This document shows positions 15,008 through 24,900 of a DNA stretch of 53,057 bases, piece by piece (position 1 is the stretch's first letter; every line of letters begins with the position of its first letter). Origin of the DNA: an archaeon (GTDB lineage: Archaea; Aenigmatarchaeota; Aenigmatarchaeia; QMZP01; JAFGSV01); assembly GCA_028279705.1 (NCBI GenBank), contig JANQNF010000086.1:1-53057 (forward strand), read 5' to 3'. The notes under the pieces were generated by a model, which did not search any database, had not been told where the DNA came from, and saw only the letters and a program-made list of their open reading frames with translations. The position numbers and the translations under genes are program-made.

Positions 15008-16217
15008 TCTCTACAAAGGCGGGCTCGTTCTCCTGGCAGGTTTCATAGTACTCAAGCTCGGCGGAGTTGCCTTTCGGATAATCTGCATGAACATGCTTTC
15101 TGTCGAATCGTACGGCCAGGTCGCCCTCTTTCTGATACTCTTCAACTGGTTCGTGCTTTTTGCAACATTCAACGTCACGCTTGGCATGACGAAGTTCGTC
15201 TCGCAGGACCCGAAGAAGAAAAGAGCCTATTACACTGCAGCGCTTCTCGGCTCGCTTGTAATAGCTCTTGTGATTTCGGGAGCGCTCACGATAGCTGCAC
15301 CCGCTTTATCGGCACTGATAAACATAGATCCAGGAGTCGTCTACTGGGCGATACTTGCGATACCGTTTGCGGTGGTATACAACATGGGCATATTCTATTT
15401 CAGGGGCATCTATGACATGAGATCAAGCACGCTGACAGATGCCGGCATGACGATTGCCAGGATAACGATGCTTGTCTTCCTGCTTTATGCGGGCTTTCAA
15501 TACGCGCCGTTTCTTGCTTTCGTTTTAAGCTTCGTAATTGCCGACATCTTCCTTGTCATAAGAAACAGGAAGGTCATGGACCGCGGAAGTGAGATTTCTG
15601 CGACATTCAAGACCATGCTGGTCTATTCATTCCCCATATTTCTAAGCGAATTCCTCAGGCAGTTTTCGATGAACCTCGACAGGGTAGTCATATCGGGCTT
15701 CTATTCCGCAACCGAGGCGGGCTTCTACGACGTAGGCGTGGCACTCTGCATAGGCTACCTGATAATTGCCAATTCTTACTCCAATGCACTCCTTCCAAAG
15801 GCTTCGTCAAGCCAGTCAGATGCCCGTAAAAGACGAAAAGAGCTTTTGAGGGCACTGAAGGCGAGCGCAGCACTATTTGCGCTGTATACCGCGCTTCTCT
15901 TGTTGCTTGGCCAGGCAGTCATAAACATCATAAACCCCGCTTACATCGAAGTCTTTGAGTTCATATTGCCGCTTTCTGCAGCATACATGCTTCTTGGGTT
16001 CCTTACCATACTGTTCTTTTTTGCAAATTCCATAGGAAAACAGAAGTATGCGGTCTACGCAGGTGCAGTGTTTGCCTTTTTAAGCGTCACATTAAATGTT
16101 TATCTGGTGCCAATTGAGATGTACACGGGAGCGATAAACGCGCTGATTGCATCTTCTGCGGCATCAATTGCAGTGATAGGTGCTTTGATATGGAACTTGG
16201 AAAGGTCGCGCTCATAA
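14994..16217 (+). CDS. Wzx-like polysaccharide flippase (MOP superfamily)
   Basis: The 407-residue protein has 12 TM helices. Typical MOP-family stretches include FRIICMNMLSVESYGQVALF near the N-terminus, LVYSFPIFLSEFLRQFSMNLDRVVI in the middle (quoted in part: PIFLSEFLRQ), and YSATEAGFYDVGVAL. It would flip lipid-linked glycans to the outside. It overlaps genes on both sides. Confidence 0.88.
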   Translation: MKNDSLYKGGLVLLAGFIVLKLGGVAFRIICMNMLSVESYGQVALFLILFNWFVLFATFNVTLGMTKFVSQDPKKKRAYYTAALLGSLVIALVISGALTIAAPALSALINIDPGVVYWAILAIPFAVVYNMGIFYFRGIYDMRSSTLTDAGMTIARITMLVFLLYAGFQYAPFLAFVLSFVIADIFLVIRNRKVMDRGSEISATFKTMLVYSFPIFLSEFLRQFSMNLDRVVISGFYSATEAGFYDVGVALCIGYLIIANSYSNALLPKASSSQSDARKRRKELLRALKASAALFALYTALLLLLGQAVINIINPAYIEVFEFILPLSAAYMLLGFLTILFFFANSIGKQKYAVYAGAVFAFLSVTLNVYLVPIEMYTGAINALIASSAASIAVIGALIWNLERSRS

Positions 16218-17140
16218 GCGTGCTTGCGCTTCTCGTCATGCCACAGGCAGTGCAGGCGTACGTATCTTACGATGTCATAGTCGTAAGAGGCGACATACCA
16301 ACCGATTATATCACGGCATCGATCTATGCCAGCACGCAGAAGGTGCCGCTGGTCTTTGTCAATCCTGACAGCATACAGCCCCAGATAAGAAGCGAACTTG
16401 TGGGTTTTCGGGAAAGCGGATACCAGCTCCTTTTGATAATCGGTGGTGAGAGTGCAATCTCGATATCCGTGGAAGACGAGCTCAAGGAAATGGGCTTTAT
16501 TGTGAACAGGCTCTGGGACTGGAACAGGTACGGCACGGCAGCAAGGCTTGCTATAGACCTGTGGGGAGAATCGGATGAAGTCGTGATAACAAACGGCGAG
16601 GATTACACGGGATTTTTGCTGTCGCAGCACATAGCACTGCAGAGGGGTGCCCCGATACTTTTCATAAAGAACGCGACCGTTCCTGATGAAACAAGGGACG
16701 CTGTGAGAAAGCTTGGCGCAGATTCTGCAGTGCTCGTAAGCTCTGATAAATCAGCGGAAAGTGCAGTGAGCTCCCTTGGCGTGTCGGTTGAGACTGTGGA
16801 AATGGCTGCGCGCAAGAGTCCTGCCGCTAGAAGGGATTCGCTTCTTGAGTTTTACCTCACATTCTCACTTGGCGTGATAATAATACTTGCGGCGATGATA
16901 ATCTTCAGGTTCAGAAACGAGAGGTCTGGATCGATATTCCTCATGACCGAAGATGAGGAGAAGATGCTTGAGATACTGAAGATACACGGAAAGACCGAGC
17001 AGAACAAGCTTTCCCACCTCACAGGATACTCAAAGCCGAGGGTGTCCAGGATGCTTAGGAGCCTTGAAGAAAGGGGTCTCATAGAGAGAGAAAAGTTTAA
17101 GAAGACCTTTAAAGTAAAATTAAAGTCTAAAATAGCCTGA
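16190..17140 (+). CDS. Signal peptide - CWB2 repeats - TM - winged-helix regulator
   Basis: Residues 1-23 are a signal sequence. Residues 25-205 carry putative cell-wall-binding type 2 (CWB2) repeats: LWDWNRYGTAARLAIDLW, VVITNGEDYTGFLLSQH, GAPILF, then a second partial repeat. A TM helix follows at about 224-242. Residues 250-316 form a MarR-like wHTH (MLEILKIHGKTEQNKLSHL, KPRVSRMLRSLEERGLI). The domain order implies outside sensing and a cytoplasmic DNA-binding head on one chain. It is the last gene of the glycan operon. Confidence 0.85.
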   Translation: MELGKVALISVLALLVMPQAVQAYVSYDVIVVRGDIPTDYITASIYASTQKVPLVFVNPDSIQPQIRSELVGFRESGYQLLLIIGGESAISISVEDELKEMGFIVNRLWDWNRYGTAARLAIDLWGESDEVVITNGEDYTGFLLSQHIALQRGAPILFIKNATVPDETRDAVRKLGADSAVLVSSDKSAESAVSSLGVSVETVEMAARKSPAARRDSLLEFYLTFSLGVIIILAAMIIFRFRNERSGSIFLMTEDEEKMLEILKIHGKTEQNKLSHLTGYSKPRVSRMLRSLEERGLIEREKFKKTFKVKLKSKIA

Positions 17141-17294
17141 ATTTATTAAAAATCTTTTTTTAACCTTTCCGGAATGATAGGATACGATAAAGAACTTTAA
17201 AATTGAATTTAAAAGTTATTAGAAATTTTTAAAATAGCAGTGTGCAACGTTTCGCTAGTAATATTTATATGGGGTTTAAGGACCATTATTAATT
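17141..17294 (+). promoter_or_regulatory. Terminator-like T-tract and promoter of the ALG7-like gene
   Basis: A T-run (around 17153-17161) follows the end of the wHTH gene and probably terminates the operon. AATATTTATATGGG (around 17259-17272) is a good TATA box for the gene starting at 17295. The rest is AT-rich and holds no ORF. Confidence 0.5.
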
Positions 17295-18221
17295 ATGATA
17301 GTAAATGAGCTGGTACCCATAATGTCGGTTTCAGTGGTACTTTCAATCCTGGCGTACATACTGACGCCAAAATTGGCAGCAAAGCTGAAAAAAATGAACA
17401 TAGTGGGTGTTGACGTTCACAAGAAGAGCAGGCCAAGGGTAGCTGAAATGGGAGGCATACTCATATTCCTGCCGCTTCTGGTACTGTTCTGGTGCGCATA
17501 CATAGTAACAGGATCGCCGATCACGCTGATCGTAATGGTATCGACGATCTTTTTTGGCGTATACGGGCTTCTTGACGACGTGTTCCAGATGGGAAAATAC
17601 CAAAAGCTTGCACTTTCGGCTGCGATAGGAACACTTCTCATAATCCCGTCAAATCCCGCACTTTTCCTTGTACCGGTGCTTTTGCTGCTCACTGTAGGGA
17701 TCGGAAACACGTTCAACCTGTTTGCGGGCTTCAACGGCCTTGAAATGGGATGCAGCACGTTCATAACGCTGTTTTTTTCGATACTTTGCCTCATAACGGG
17801 AAACATCGTGCCTTTCTACCTTTCCCTTGGATTTTTCATAATACTTTTCTCTTTCCTTCTGCACAACAAATACCCTGCAAGCATATTCCCGGGAAACATA
17901 GGAACGTTTACTGTGGGAGGGTTTTTTGCAGGAATGTGCCTGTACTACAACCTTTATCACCTCATGATACCACTGCTGTCGCTACACATCGGAGATATGC
18001 TCCTGAAAGGATTTTCTGCCGGCTATTTCAGCTCAAGTGAGATGAAAAGGACAAAAATCAATGGTGACGGCATACTTGTACCGAGAAGTGATTATCTCTC
18101 ACTGTCAAGACTCATACTCAAACTCAGGCCAATGACAGAAAAGCAGCTTGTCTATTTTGTGTGGACACTTATGACGATCGTGGGAACATCAACTCTCCTT
18201 GTAACGGGTGTATTGCTGTGA
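17295..18221 (+). CDS. ALG7/AglH-like UDP-GlcNAc-1-phosphate polyprenyl-phosphate transferase
   Basis: The 308-residue polytopic protein shows the PNPT superfamily motifs: VDVHKKSRPRVAEMGG, GLLDDVFQMGKYQK (the metal-binding DD), IGNTFNLFAGFNGLEMG, and FPGNIGTFTVGG. The last two match eukaryal/archaeal GPT/ALG7/AglH rather than MraY. It starts lipid-linked glycan assembly. The following DUF354 gene is coupled through a GTGA overlap. Confidence 0.92.
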   Translation: MIVNELVPIMSVSVVLSILAYILTPKLAAKLKKMNIVGVDVHKKSRPRVAEMGGILIFLPLLVLFWCAYIVTGSPITLIVMVSTIFFGVYGLLDDVFQMGKYQKLALSAAIGTLLIIPSNPALFLVPVLLLLTVGIGNTFNLFAGFNGLEMGCSTFITLFFSILCLITGNIVPFYLSLGFFIILFSFLLHNKYPASIFPGNIGTFTVGGFFAGMCLYYNLYHLMIPLLSLHIGDMLLKGFSAGYFSSSEMKRTKINGDGILVPRSDYLSLSRLILKLRPMTEKQLVYFVWTLMTIVGTSTLLVTGVLL

Positions 18222-19246
18222 AATTCTGGATAGACGTAACAAGCCTTCCTCACGTGCATTTCTTCAGGGCGCTTGTAAAACGCCTTGAAAAGTCTGGCAA
18301 TGAAGTCCTGGTGACTTCCAGGGAATTTGGCATAATGAATGAGATCCTGGACACAAACGGCATAGAATACAAAAGCGTTGGAACGCACGGGGGCAAATCT
18401 CTTGAAAGCAAGCTTGTCAACAGTTCAGAAAGGGTAATTGAACTTGCCAAAATCCTGGGAAAAGAAAGGCCGGACGTTGGCATCTCAAAGCATTCGATAG
18501 AGAGTGCAAGGGTATGCTTTGGCCTTGGCATACCATCAGTCATGGTGATAGATCACGAAACTGCGGCAAAGCAGAGCAGGCTCACTGCACCGCTAACAGA
18601 CACCGTGATAACGCCAAAAGCCACCAACATAGATAAACTGGAGAAATACGGTCCAAAGGAAGTGGTAACATTCGACGGCGTCTGTGAAGTTGCGCACTTC
18701 CACGATTTCGTGCCAAATAAGGCCGTTCTCAGCGATCTTGGCCTCAAGAAAGAAGACGAGGTAGTCATCGCAAGGCCTGAACCTCTTCTCGCGTCCCATA
18801 ATTTCCACGAATCCGTGCTTTTTTCCGCAATCAAAGAGCTGAAAGACAAGTTTCCTCGCCTCGAGGTGGTTTTCATACCAAGAGGAAAGAGCGATAGTGA
18901 AAGGTTCCGAAAGCTTGACGTGATCGTTCCGGACCACTCAATAGACACACTGAGTCTTTATTCACTCGCAAGACTCATGATTGGTGCCGGATCATGCATG
19001 AACAGGGAAGCGGCAGTCGGTGGATGTCCGACAATTTCCATATGTCCCGACAGGCTGCCTGGTGTCGACAACCTGCTTATTGAGAAGGGAATGATGCACC
19101 ATTCACTGAAAAAGGGCGATATAATCAAAAAGGCTTCTGAATACATAACCTCGGAAAAGCAGAGGGAAATGAACGGAAGCATTGTCAAAGGCTTTGAAGA
19201 CCCGCATGAGAAGATAATGGATGCCGTGAGCCGTCTTTTGAAGTAG
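18218..19246 (+). CDS. DUF354 family GT-B-like protein
   Basis: The real start is GTG 18218, overlapping the upstream stop; it gives 342 residues beginning VKFWIDVTSLPHVHFFR, typical of archaeal DUF354 (COG1817). The fold is like UDP-GlcNAc 2-epimerase/glycosyltransferases (GAGSCMNREAAVGGCPTIS near the C-terminus). Linkage to the ALG7-like gene suggests an N-glycan or nucleotide-sugar step. The exact reaction is unknown. Confidence 0.85.
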   Translation: MKFWIDVTSLPHVHFFRALVKRLEKSGNEVLVTSREFGIMNEILDTNGIEYKSVGTHGGKSLESKLVNSSERVIELAKILGKERPDVGISKHSIESARVCFGLGIPSVMVIDHETAAKQSRLTAPLTDTVITPKATNIDKLEKYGPKEVVTFDGVCEVAHFHDFVPNKAVLSDLGLKKEDEVVIARPEPLLASHNFHESVLFSAIKELKDKFPRLEVVFIPRGKSDSERFRKLDVIVPDHSIDTLSLYSLARLMIGAGSCMNREAAVGGCPTISICPDRLPGVDNLLIEKGMMHHSLKKGDIIKKASEYITSEKQREMNGSIVKGFEDPHEKIMDAVSRLLK

Positions 19247-19341
19247 ATCAAAAATCTATACTCCCGTCAGGTTCTTAAATAAAAAGAAAAGGGTGAGGGG
19301 AAAATCCCCCTCGGTTAATTGTGTTTTGTTTGGATCGCAGT

Positions 19342-21645
19342 TTAAGCACTGTATTCCAGAGTTCCCTGCATGACCTTTACTGCAAGGTCCCTTGTGGTGT
19401 CCCTGTTGACACCAGCGACTACCAACGCCTTCTGACCTGAACCGAATGCGTCCTCAACTACTGTGATGACACCTTCAGTCGGGTGCTCGGCTGTGAACTC
19501 AGTTGCGCAGTCTGGGTTGGTTGCTGACATCTCAAGAAGTTCTGCCACAAGTCCGTTTGCACAAGGTCCGCCAAGAAGAACAAGATCCCTGCTAAGTGTT
19601 GAATCTGCAGTTACCTGCGATTCGAACTTAGAGATGCTGTTCTTTATCTGGACTGCCTGCTGGACAGTTCCTGCTGCAGCGCCGCTACCACCAGCAAATG
19701 TTGGTGAAGTACCGAATGCTACATAGACCGGAGTCGGCTCGTCAGGTGTGTATATTGTAATCGTCTCGTCGTCATCATCTGTGTCGTCGAGTACGATGTA
19801 CGTACCTGCCTGGCTAAGACCGTATTCCCAGTCACCGTCGTCGTCAGATTCCATACCCTGGTCGATCAACGCGTTTGTAAGACCAATGCTTGATATGGTG
19901 CTTGATCCGAGTCCTACTGTAATGTTGAAGTAATCCTCGGTTAGCTGGTCTTCTGTCTCGAAGGTGGACTCTGTGATGTGGATTGCGCCCCCGAATGTGT
20001 CGTCTGCTGTTGCGTTGGACAGTACTATAGTTATGTTAGCACCGCTCTCCGTCCAGAACTCTGCAACGTCATTTATGGGTCCCTTTGTGTTGTTAAGAGC
20101 CACAGACTCAGTACCTGATGCGCTGAAACCTGTCACACTTACATCTATGCTTCCGATGCCGACCGTCTGGCCGTAGTCGTCAGCAGTTATTTTGTACTCA
20201 CCGCCAGTAGATACGTCGGTAAGAGTTATTATCTCTTCACCGCTGTTACCACTGATGTCAGTGAACTCAAGGATGTATGTGTATTCGCTGCCGTCTGTTA
20301 CTACAACGAACTCACCTTCCGTAATAGTCTGGTTGTTGCGTACGTTTACTGTGGTTGAAGCTGTGCCGTCAGTGTTCAATTCTATCGCAGAACTGTCTGC
20401 GTACAGAATTACCTGCTCGTAGGTGATGTCATCTGCGTTAGTGAACGTGAGTACCACGTCCGTGTCGGCAGTTTCCACCTTTATCATATCCTTTGACGCG
20501 TCATCAAGAGCGGGGTAAATGCCGCCAAGTGAGATGTCAAAAGCATCGAATACAGGATCCGTGAAGCTTTCACCAACCTCCATGTAGTCCTTGTCCTGAA
20601 CTTCGTAGGTTACCTCAACTTCCCTTATGTCAGTTGTGGTGTTTGTTACTCTTACGATAGTTCCGTCCACTTCGTCGCCGCCGAGCGTGACTTCTTCCCC
20701 GTCCTCAAGAACCATGCTCTGTGAACCTATGAAAAGCTCTACAGAACCTGACTCGACCGGGAACTTGAAAGCGTTTATCGCCTTTACGTGTGCGCTAAGC
20801 TCGCCTTCTTCTATGTCATCCTCGTCTTCGTACGTGTCACTCTCGCCATTGATGTCGATTGTCGTTGAAGTACCGGCGTCGTTTATACCGACTACGGTTA
20901 TCACGTAATCTTCTCCACCAGATGTTACTGTGATGGACTCACCTGCAGCGACAGTCTTTGTCTGGCTGGACTCGAACAGGGTAAGCTTGTCGCCTGCCTG
21001 TCCGCTTGCACTACCGAAGACGAATTCCTTTCCAAGCAGATTGATTGTCTTATCAGCTATCTGATCAGTTTCAACTGCCGGGCTGAATCTCATCTCGTAC
21101 GTGTAAAGCGCCTTGTTCTTCTCAAGGTATATGTTAAGTTGTGGATCTGTCCAATCTGCGTTGTTATCCTTGTTGAAACCAACTGTCTGTGCACCTACGT
21201 AAATCCTCTGAGCAACTTCTACGGTGTCACTGTCATCCTGCTTGAACGTTTCCGTCTTGAGCAGAACTGGTAGTTCCTTGTATGTGAACTTGAAGCCGTC
21301 AAGTGGTGATGCGTTGAATGCGTTATTGCCGCTTGCATCAGTAACGTACAAGTTCTCTGACTTTGTCTTTATGGCTGCACCATCGCTTACTGCCATGGTT
21401 GCTGTGGCACCTGAAACGGACACGGTCTCCGTGGCCTGTCCCGCAAGCGCGACTGCGACGTCGGCAGCGGCAAGGGTGTCTGCAGCAGCAGCGTTGTCAC
21501 CAATAACGATGTATGGTGATGTCATAGTGTTGCCGTCAACTGTTACGAAGTCTCCCAATGTTGTCGTAGCACCTGCTCCAAGAACCATCGTAGCTCCTGC
21601 AGCAAAAGTGGCTAAACCTCCTGTAATTACTCTTTTAATTTCCAT
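19342..21645 (-). CDS. S-layer protein
   Basis: The 767-residue protein begins with a signal sequence (MEIKRVITGGLATFAAGATM) followed by the archaeal S-layer N-domain signature SPYIVIGDNAAAADTLAAADVAVAL. It is Thr/Asp/Ser-rich, very acidic and almost lacks Cys. The C-terminal region (RDLVLLGGPCANGLVAELL, GVITVVEDAFGSGQKALVVAG) is the S_layer_C-type domain. A strong BRE/TATA promoter and AGGAGG Shine-Dalgarno precede it. It forms the cell envelope lattice and is the likely main acceptor of glycans made by the adjacent cluster. Confidence 0.95.
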   Translation of the reverse strand: MEIKRVITGGLATFAAGATMVLGAGATTTLGDFVTVDGNTMTSPYIVIGDNAAAADTLAAADVAVALAGQATETVSVSGATATMAVSDGAAIKTKSENLYVTDASGNNAFNASPLDGFKFTYKELPVLLKTETFKQDDSDTVEVAQRIYVGAQTVGFNKDNNADWTDPQLNIYLEKNKALYTYEMRFSPAVETDQIADKTINLLGKEFVFGSASGQAGDKLTLFESSQTKTVAAGESITVTSGGEDYVITVVGINDAGTSTTIDINGESDTYEDEDDIEEGELSAHVKAINAFKFPVESGSVELFIGSQSMVLEDGEEVTLGGDEVDGTIVRVTNTTTDIREVEVTYEVQDKDYMEVGESFTDPVFDAFDISLGGIYPALDDASKDMIKVETADTDVVLTFTNADDITYEQVILYADSSAIELNTDGTASTTVNVRNNQTITEGEFVVVTDGSEYTYILEFTDISGNSGEEIITLTDVSTGGEYKITADDYGQTVGIGSIDVSVTGFSASGTESVALNNTKGPINDVAEFWTESGANITIVLSNATADDTFGGAIHITESTFETEDQLTEDYFNITVGLGSSTISSIGLTNALIDQGMESDDDGDWEYGLSQAGTYIVLDDTDDDDETITIYTPDEPTPVYVAFGTSPTFAGGSGAAAGTVQQAVQIKNSISKFESQVTADSTLSRDLVLLGGPCANGLVAELLEMSATNPDCATEFTAEHPTEGVITVVEDAFGSGQKALVVAGVNRDTTRDLAVKVMQGTLEYSA

Positions 21646-21732
21646 TTTAATTCCTCCTATAATTTATTTTTACAATGCCCGCAAACGCATATTATGCAAT
21701 AGCGGATGCAGGCGATTGTATATTAGTAAGGA

Positions 21733-21765
21733 GTGTTCCCTATATAAAGGTTACGTGAAACAGTT
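21733..21765 (-). promoter_or_regulatory. Strong S-layer promoter with upstream TGTTTCACG element
   Basis: On the minus strand, AACCTTTATATAGGG is an excellent BRE/TATA and would start transcription near 21718, giving a 5' UTR of about 70 nt ending in AGGAGGAATTAAA-ATG. TGTTTCACG lies four bases upstream of CTTTATATAG, the same arrangement as in the promoter of the membrane wHTH gene at 34228. Confidence 0.7.
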
Positions 21766-21784
21766 GTTGTGACCTCATTTGATC

Positions 21785-21796
21785 ATGTTTAAACAT
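21785..21796. promoter_or_regulatory. ATGTTTAAACAT palindrome, copy 1
   Basis: This 12-bp perfect palindrome is centred about 46 bp upstream of the S-layer TATA box. The identical 12-mer occurs at 26939 and 42329. A transcription-factor site is a reasonable reading. Confidence 0.45.
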
Positions 21797-21937
21797 CCTA
21801 TCTTTTCATATAGTGACATTAAAATGCTTTTAATTGTTCCAAAATGATTTTAATTGTTTTTTGTCTTCAAAAAAGGTTTTTAAAGATTTTTAAATAAAAT
21901 GACGTGTTTTGTACTAAATTCTATAGAAAAGTCGTAA

Positions 21938-24900
21938 TCAGCACTCTTCGGTGTAATTCAATGCCAAAGTGACCAAATCGAAAAGGTCTATGACGCCATC
22001 GGGATAAATGTCGGCCTCGGGTATCCAATTATCGTGACCGGGTCGCGAGCCATATGACCACCCAATCGTCGTGAGGTCCATTATGCCGACTTCACAGTCA
22101 CCGTTTATATCACCTATGAGACGGAAAACCGCAATGTTACCATTCGATGATTTGAAGGGAACTGAAGTTATATTGCCATCAGAAACTGCAAAAACTTGTA
22201 GGTTATTCAGATCGATTACAACACTCCCCTGACCATCAGATTTGAAGCTTAAACTTGCAAGTGTCCCTTCTCCACTGATCCCGTAATCCACCATGGCTCT
22301 CGTGTCGACGAAGAGTATCCAACCAGACCCATTATCTGTGGTGGGTAGCGTCGTTTCCCCATCGCTTCCCAAAAATCCACCCTCACTCAATCCAATGAAG
22401 TCCAGAACACTATCGTTGTAGAAAATCTCAAACTGCAAAGCATAGATTTCAGCCGACGTGTCCATTTTCACGTCCACTGCCAAGTTATCTCCCACACCAA
22501 CTGTCATGGACGCGGGATCGACTTCGATAACAGTTTCGTAGTAATCCGTGACATTTACGTACCAGCTCTGGTTGACAGCCAGTTCACCGTCCGAAACAAC
22601 TGCCACAATTTCATGCTCTCCTGATGAGAAGAAATCGGCATAGTATCGGTACTCTTCCCCGTAAGTGACTGCCTGCGAAGAATCCACGTACCATTCTACT
22701 GAAATGTCATGATTCTCCGGGTCCGATGCTTCTATGCTGAAGTTCAAACTTTCTCCCTCCAGAATGTTAATATAGCTCATTTTAGGAGATCTCGAGATTA
22801 TCTGAGGTACGCTATTTGGAACATTGTATATTATTCTGACATTCGAAAGTTTGATCATTCCCGATGAATTTGAAAACGTTTTTATAGGAATTTGGCAATG
22901 TCCATTAACGTCTTCTAAGCAAGTTCCTAGATAATCATTGATTTCGTCCGATGGGTCATAAACCCTTGAATTAACGTATTTTACTGAAAGTGACAAGAAT
23001 ACACTTTCATTGCTATAGAAAATAGCCGGAAAGTCGCATTTTTCATGATTTTTACACGCTGAAAGAGATTTCGTCATTTCAGACTCTGAAATCTCGATAT
23101 TCTGGGGGAAAACGCCGTAAATTTCATGAAAAGTAGTATCAATATCTGCAATCAAACGTTGATTGAAAAGTGCAGAATGGTATGTCCCATTTTCGCCAGG
23201 AGAACCCTGCCATTCCCCAGAAGGTCCACCACCCACACCACCATCAATTATAATCTGAGAACCTTCGTTGTTAATTTTATTATAATAAATTTTCACTCTA
23301 CCACCAGAACCGCCGCCGCCAGCATATGCAGCACCATAACCAGTTGCACCCTGACCACCTTCACCACCGCCGGTACTTATCGTCAATCCTGAAAATTCCA
23401 AGAAATTTCCTTTTATCAAGACTCCTCCACCCGAGCCGCCGCCTCCGGCACCACTAAGTGATTTCCTATTTCCGCCGTTATTACCATTAGCAAGAATGTC
23501 ACCGTCAATTGAAATCTGCTTCGAGGTTATAATAACCATTCCCCCGCCCGAGCCGCCACCGCCCGGATAATCAGCGCCACATTTTCTTGGACATCCAGCA
23601 CCACCTTCACCGCCTCCTGATCCCATAAACGCAAAATCACCAGTTGGGTTACCGTATTCATCACCGTTACCTATAGGTATACCGAATCCGTCACCACCGT
23701 AGCCTCCATATCCTCCACCGCAGCCACCGGAACCTTCAGCATCCGTCATGAAACCTCCACCGTCACCCCCGCCGGGACCTTCACCTGACTCGCCGAAAGA
23801 ATTATGAGTCATGTCTAAATTCCCGCCCCGATGACCGCGACCATTTGCTATAATGCTTGAACTTGAATCCATTGTGAAATTTTCAATTCCTATCAACTCA
23901 AGTTCACCTGTCCCATTAGTACCGTTATAATGTGTCACGTAAATTGTCGCGCCTTCAAGTTTCACATATTCGTAAATATGCTTTCCGTGGATAGTCACAG
24001 ACGTGCCGTCAAGAATAAGAGGGGGTTCGATCTCTCTATCGTACTCTTCCTCAACTAGTATATTTCCTTCTTTGAAAAGCGATTCCATCGGTATGGAAAA
24101 GCTCATTTCATATCCGTCAGAGGCTTTCTGTAAGAGTACACGTGTATCATTTCCAGCTGAATCGAATTTGTCCTGCACAGCGTAATTCTCGTACAGTGTC
24201 CCGGCAATAGCCCATTCCTTTTCACCGTCAGCATCACCGACTTCGATCCAAGGCTCGTAGGGGTATTCGCCGTTATTTTCATGCCCACTCACCATGAAGC
24301 TTGCGCTCTGCACTGTGGCGTTTTTTGGAAGCGTTATCCAGAATGTCTGCTCACCGGATTCGTTGAAAACGAGTGCCTTCTCTGAAGAGCCGTCATCGAA
24401 TGTACTTTTCAGTTTTTTCATGTTCTCATATTCAGTTATCCTGAACGTCTGGATGTCGTCTTCTATAAGGCCGTACTGGCAATCAGTAAGTGAAACCAGT
24501 ATTTTATAGTCTTTTCCGATTTCCGACACATCGAGCACATCTTCAGGCTTCCACGAATAAACCATACTGTTGTGGCCCTCTTCTATGTCGATGGTTTCAT
24601 TCATGTAATGTTTAAGGAAACCCGTACTGTTCAGTATACCAACGTAGACATTAGCGTCTCTTATGACTTTACCGGACGGGTTGAAGTATTCGACGATTAT
24701 CCAATTGTCGTCATAGTAGTTTTGATCGCTTCCAGCCATTACTTCAAGCTCGGATACGTCTACCATTTCGTTGTATCCCGAGCTTATGTCGTCAGAAAGT
24801 TCTGCTATCTCAAGCGGTGTTATGAAGAATCTCGGCCCCTGGGGATTATTGTACAGCACCAAAACCAGTGGCTTTGAAAAGTTTCCGGTCTTGTTCTCGT

